This document shows, piece after piece, positions 6,145 to 8,501 of a stretch of DNA of 8,501 nt. The translations under genes and the position numbers were made by a program. Location: NCBI GenBank assembly GCA_955652155.1, contig CATPAT010000122.1:1-8501 (forward strand), read 5' to 3'. Numbering within the stretch: the stretch's first letter is position 1; each line of letters starts with the position of its first letter. This DNA is from an uncultured Chthoniobacterales bacterium (lineage in GTDB: Bacteria > Verrucomicrobiota > Verrucomicrobiia > Chthoniobacterales > UBA10450). Under the pieces are notes generated by a model that was not told where the DNA came from, made no database searches, and worked only from the letters and a program-made list of their open reading frames with translations.

Positions 6145-7230
6145 TCAGATTTGATCTTGCTCCAAAAGGTAAAGATATAGGATCGCCATTGCGTCCGCGT
6201 TTGAAGCCGAGGTGTTGTCGTACTCGGCCGACAGCTCGTAGCGATGATCACGGAAAATCCGCACGCCATCGACGGACTTGAATTCATCGACGTGAGCGAC
6301 CCCGATACGGTCCGGCCAATCTTGCGAGTTCAATCGGAAAACGGTTGTGCCGGTCGTCAGATCACGCAATTCCATTCCCCGCGCGAAAGGATGAACGTGA
6401 ATGGTTGCATAATGAATCGTGGTGTCGAAAGGAAGATTGAGTTGTGGCGTGATCTCCATGGTATAGACATGACGTCCTGGAGGGACGCTCCACAGGTTCA
6501 TTAAATCTTCGCCAGGTTTTCCCGCCATCAGATTCACTTTCGAAACCTCCGCGCATCCGGCTCCGATATGCTGCGTCCGTGCGTTTGCCATACACGAATG
6601 ACCGGTGTCCGCAGCTTGGCTGCGACTCTGCATCACATATAACGCGCGGCGGAAAAGCGCTTTGGTCGGCGCGCCCGGCTCATCGCCAGCGATCGTGTGC
6701 ACCTTTGTCCGCATGCGAACGTTCACGACTCGATCGCGCGCATTGAGATTTAAAGACATCGTCAAATAATCCAGAGCCGCGTCGTTGGGAATCGGAACAC
6801 CAAAGCCTGGTGGAAGATCGATGGCGAGCCGGCCGGGCACCAGCGTGAAAAGACGCCAATCAAGATGGGTCTTTCCGCCGAGCTCTTGGTTGTGTTGGTC
6901 AGGCGTCAGGCCGTGCTCGTCGAACGTGAGATTGGAATGACAAAAAAATTCCTGAGAGATCGGCTTCTGCTCGGTTGCGTCGACAACCTGCGTTTCCAAA
7001 CCGGTAATCCATTGCACTTTCGATTTATCTGCGGTCGCCAAACGGATGCCGCTCTGGATCGACATCGGCCCTTCCATCGAGTGATAGATCTTGTCCAGCC
7101 GGTATGGATCAGAGACCAGCGTCAACACCGGTTTCGTCGTAGACGCAGAACGCGTCAGCGAATAAACTCCAGGCCAGACCAGCGCACCGGCAACGGTGAG
7201 AAGAACCAAACGTCGGCTCACGAAGCGCAT
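6145..7230 (-). CDS. Exported or membrane-anchored protein resembling the PHM-type copper monooxygenase fold
   Basis: The protein has 361 residues. An N-terminal Arg-flanked hydrophobic segment (about 7-25) is a signal peptide or anchor, so the body lies outside the cytoplasm. I recognise no named family, but the order of motifs recalls peptidylglycine alpha-hydroxylating monooxygenase. EFFCHSNLTF (94-103) resembles the HHM region of the first copper domain. IHVHPFARGMEL (277-288) resembles the HxH of the second copper site, and DAMAILYLYLLE (346-357) resembles the Met-containing strand there. His278, His280 and Met348 would then form a CuM-type site. The CuH site looks altered, with Cys97-His98 where PHM has His-His, and His178 a possible third ligand. 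The segment MEGPMS near residue 52 and PPGFGVPIP (140-148) seem family-specific. The ATG at 7230 gives a good signal peptide; no Shine-Dalgarno is visible. It is transcribed alone. The fold assignment is my reading of short motifs and needs a profile search. Confidence 0.75.
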   Translation of the reverse strand: MRFVSRRLVLLTVAGALVWPGVYSLTRSASTTKPVLTLVSDPYRLDKIYHSMEGPMSIQSGIRLATADKSKVQWITGLETQVVDATEQKPISQEFFCHSNLTFDEHGLTPDQHNQELGGKTHLDWRLFTLVPGRLAIDLPPGFGVPIPNDAALDYLTMSLNLNARDRVVNVRMRTKVHTIAGDEPGAPTKALFRRALYVMQSRSQAADTGHSCMANARTQHIGAGCAEVSKVNLMAGKPGEDLMNLWSVPPGRHVYTMEITPQLNLPFDTTIHYATIHVHPFARGMELRDLTTGTTVFRLNSQDWPDRIGVAHVDEFKSVDGVRIFRDHRYELSAEYDNTSASNADAMAILYLYLLEQDQI

Positions 7231-7313
7231 TTTAGAGCAACGCGCGTGCCCGCCGATGACCCGTTATCGATCGAAGATTAAGAGTTCGATTGAGCGGAAG
7301 GGGAAGATGAATG

Positions 7314-7330
7314 GCGGTGAGGGAGGGATT
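7314..7330. repeat. 17-nt direct copy of the tRNA-Ser 3' end
   Basis: gcggtgagggagggatt occurs here and again at 7449-7465, where it covers the discriminator base, the acceptor 3' strand and half of the T arm of tRNA-Ser. The two copies are 135 bp apart. It looks like an attachment-site-style duplication or the stump of a lost tRNA copy. The rest of the tRNA is not present here, and the 118 bp between the copies hold no gene. Confidence 0.6.
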
Positions 7331-7380
7331 ACGCTTCCGCTAGTGATCCGAAAGTGTGCCCGCTGATGGATTTCCCTCTC

Positions 7381-7418
7381 GCGCCTGTTCGGTGGCGCGA
7401 CGCAACCAACAGCGTCGC
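7381..7418 (-). terminator. Hairpin pair downstream of tRNA-Ser, possible terminator
   Basis: GCGACGC (7397-7403) and GCGTCGC (7412-7418) form a perfect 7-bp stem with an 8-nt loop, 31 nt beyond the tRNA 3' end. A competing 5-bp stem, GCGCC (7381-7385) with GGCGC (7394-7398), overlaps its far side. No T run follows on the minus strand, so this is not a standard intrinsic terminator. It could aid 3' trimming or termination, or act in the leader of the 7230 gene. Confidence 0.35.
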
Positions 7419-7449
7419 CTTAAATTCTTCAATTACCACATGGCAGGCG

Positions 7450-7537
7450 CGGTGAGGGAGGGATTCGAACCCTCGGTACCCTTTTGAGGTACGGCGCTTT
7501 AGCAAAGCGCTGCTTTCGACCACTCAGCCACCTCACC
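7450..7537 (-). tRNA. tRNA-Ser (anticodon GCU)
   Basis: This 88-nt minus-strand gene folds as a type II tRNA. The acceptor stem is GGTGAGG/CCTCACC. The anticodon arm is GCGCT-TTGCTAA-AGCGC, with anticodon GCT at 7503-7501. The long variable arm GTACC/GGTAC and the T arm GAGGG-TTCGAAT-CCCTC are both intact. The discriminator is G73 (C at 7450 on the plus strand), as serine tRNAs require. The long variable arm together with anticodon GCU gives serine decoding AGC and AGU. CCA is not encoded: CGC follows the discriminator, so a CCA-adding enzyme must complete it. Confidence 0.97.
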
Positions 7538-7551
7538 AAAATCTCGGGCGG

Positions 7552-7581
7552 ACAATATGCTTCGGAATTGGCGATTGCCAA
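7552..7581 (-). promoter_or_regulatory. Candidate promoter for tRNA-Ser
   Basis: On the minus strand TTGGCA (7581-7576, 5 of 6 to the -35 consensus) is followed after 16 bp by CATATT (7559-7554) or after 18 bp by TATTGT (7557-7552). Either gives a start a few bases before the mature tRNA 5' end at 7537. The -35 lies inside the ATTGCCAAT repeat array that also precedes moeA on the other strand. Confidence 0.4.
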
Positions 7582-7612
7582 TTTCCAATTGCCAATCGAA
7601 ATGATTGGCAAT
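7566..7612. repeat. ATTGCCAAT inverted/direct repeat array spanning the moeA start codon
   Basis: ATTGCCAAT occurs at 7574-7582 and 7588-7596, and its exact reverse complement ATTGGCAAT at 7604-7612. A further AATTGGC/GCCAATT pair (7566-7572 and 7577-7583) has a 4-nt loop. The 7588-7596/7604-7612 pair forms a perfect 9-bp stem with a 7-nt loop, and its last two bases are the first two of the moeA ATG. Such ATTGGCAATTGG strings may also be a dispersed intergenic repeat of this genome. Confidence 0.65.
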
Positions 7613-8501
7613 GATCAGCGAGGCAGAAGCGCGCGCGAAGATCCTGGAAGCCGTTCGGCCGTTGCCGCCGCGGAAGATGTCGATCGCGGACGCGCTCGAT
7701 CTATTCGGAGCGGAAGATTATTTCGCGCGCTTGCCGCTCCCGAACTTCGACAACTCAGCAATGGACGGTTACGCCGTCATCGCGAGTGACTGTAAGAAAG
7801 GCGTGCGATTGCGCGTAGTTGGCGAACAACCGGCGGGTGTTGATCGCAAGCTGCGCGTTTCAAATGGCAGGACGGTCCGGATTTTCACCGGCGCGTCCAT
7901 GCCGGCCGGCGCGGATGCGGTCGTGATGCAGGAAGATGTCACTCGCACCGGCGATGAGATCGTCATCAACGTAGATGTCGAAGTTGATGAGTTCGTGCGA
8001 AAGCGCGGGTGCGATCTTGGCGAAGGACAAAAAATTCTCGGGAAAGGCGACCGAATTGTTGCCACGAGACTCGCTTTGCTGGCTTCGCAAGGTTTTGCAC
8101 AAGTGAGTGTCGGTGGTGAAGTGCGCGCTGCCATTATTTCGACGGGCGATGAATTAGCTAAGCCCGGCGAGAAAATTCAGCCGGGACAGATTTACGACAG
8201 CAATTCTGTTCTATTGCAATCGTTACTGAAACGCTTCGGCGCGGTTGCCGCTTCGGCCGGAAATTGCAGCGATGATAGTGATTCGTTGCGGGCAGCTATG
8301 CAAAGCGCCGCGAAGAATGAGATCTTGATCGTGAGCGGCGGCGTTTCTGTGGGCGAACACGATTTGGTTCAATCAACCTTGCGCGATCTTGGGGCGAAGA
8401 TCGACATCTGGCGAGTGGCGATCAAACCGGGTAAGCCGTTCCTGTTCGGGCAGTTAGGACGGTGCTTCGTCTTTGGTCTGCCGGGAAATCCGGTGTCGGC
8501 A
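7611..8501 (+). CDS. moeA: Molybdopterin molybdenumtransferase MoeA (3' end outside window)
   Basis: MoeA inserts molybdate into adenylated molybdopterin, the last step of molybdenum cofactor synthesis in the cytosol. The window holds the first 297 codons of about 400, uninterrupted to the right edge. Family landmarks in order are FDNSAMDGYA (46-55), FTGASMPAGADAVVMQED (92-109), the MoCF-domain start ISTGDEL (176-182), YDSNS (195-199), SGGVSVGEHD (242-251), KPGKP (272-276) and FGLPGNPVS (288-296). The ATG at 7611 gives the standard MISEAEA N-terminus. An ATG at 7601 is in another frame. No Shine-Dalgarno is visible; the start codon instead lies in the 9-bp inverted repeat described above, so access to it may depend on RNA folding. 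No other cofactor gene is visible, as the downstream side is outside the window. The gene is divergent from tRNA-Ser. Identity is very secure. Confidence 0.96.
   Translation, partial: MISEAEARAKILEAVRPLPPRKMSIADALDLFGAEDYFARLPLPNFDNSAMDGYAVIASDCKKGVRLRVVGEQPAGVDRKLRVSNGRTVRIFTGASMPAGADAVVMQEDVTRTGDEIVINVDVEVDEFVRKRGCDLGEGQKILGKGDRIVATRLALLASQGFAQVSVGGEVRAAIISTGDELAKPGEKIQPGQIYDSNSVLLQSLLKRFGAVAASAGNCSDDSDSLRAAMQSAAKNEILIVSGGVSVGEHDLVQSTLRDLGAKIDIWRVAIKPGKPFLFGQLGRCFVFGLPGNPVSA

Larger units (their letters stand above)
7231..7449. other. Gene-free 219-bp region with inverted repeats and a tRNA-end copy
   Basis: No open frame here looks real. The region should contain the promoter of the exported-protein gene (minus strand) and the transcription end of tRNA-Ser. 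Visible structure: an 8-bp perfect inverted repeat AGCGGAAG/CTTCCGCT (7293-7300 and 7334-7341) around 33 nt; a 17-nt copy of the tRNA 3' end inside that loop (7314-7330); and two adjacent hairpins (7381-7418). I could not pick a convincing -35/-10 pair for the 7230 gene. Confidence 0.5.

Noticed and set aside
5610..6281. A 223-codon plus-strand open frame spanning the divergent promoter
   Set aside because: It overlaps three better-supported genes in other frames and has no recognisable domain or signal peptide.
7246..7368. GTGCCCGC(C/T)GATG occurring near 7246 and 7356
   Set aside because: Only about 12 of 13 bases match once, too short to claim a repeat.
7601..7603. ATG upstream of moeA as an alternative start
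   Set aside because: It is in a different frame from the moeA motifs; the ATG at 7611 gives the standard MoeA N-terminus.

Overview
The window reads as ordinary chromosomal DNA from a free-living aerobic bacterium. It carries the end of an aa3-type cytochrome oxidase gene, a molybdenum cofactor gene, a tRNA, and a set of oxidoreductases with secreted proteins. Moderate GC content, very weak Shine-Dalgarno signals and short intergenic repeats (a CGCGGAT pair, a GCCGTAGCC/GCGAAGGCG palindrome, an ATTGGCAAT array) resemble what I remember of soil Verrucomicrobia of the Chthoniobacterales/Udaeobacter kind. That assignment is from memory and was not tested. There is no sign of phage, transposase or CRISPR.

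Layout. 2-679 (+) is the C-terminal part of cytochrome c oxidase subunit I (ctaD). It converges on a tight five-gene minus-strand cluster at 5843-730. In order of transcription the cluster holds: a berberine-bridge-type FAD oxidoreductase; an OsmC-family thiol protein (2-bp gap); a two-domain protein joining a DUF4242/SCO4226-like domain to a class III adenylate cyclase domain; an aldehyde dehydrogenase of the ALDH8A1/muconic-semialdehyde type; and a small secreted protein whose ATG overlaps the dehydrogenase stop codon (ATGA). A 52-bp divergent gap separates the cluster from a 74-residue predicted lipoprotein (5896-6120, +). That gene converges on 6145-7230 (-), an exported protein that I read as a distant relative of the PHM-type copper monooxygenase fold. 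A 219-bp gap with several inverted repeats and a copy of a tRNA end follows. Then come tRNA-Ser(GCU) (7450-7537, -) and moeA (7611 to the right edge, +), whose start codon lies inside a perfect 9-bp inverted repeat.

How the genes may work together. The cluster combines an oxidase that probably makes H2O2, a thiol peroxidase-like protein, an aldehyde-oxidising enzyme and a cyclase with a possible metal- or redox-sensing domain. A small-molecule oxidation and stress module that signals through cAMP would fit, but this is inference from gene order only. ctaD and moeA are housekeeping genes that lie at the window edges and are both cut by them.
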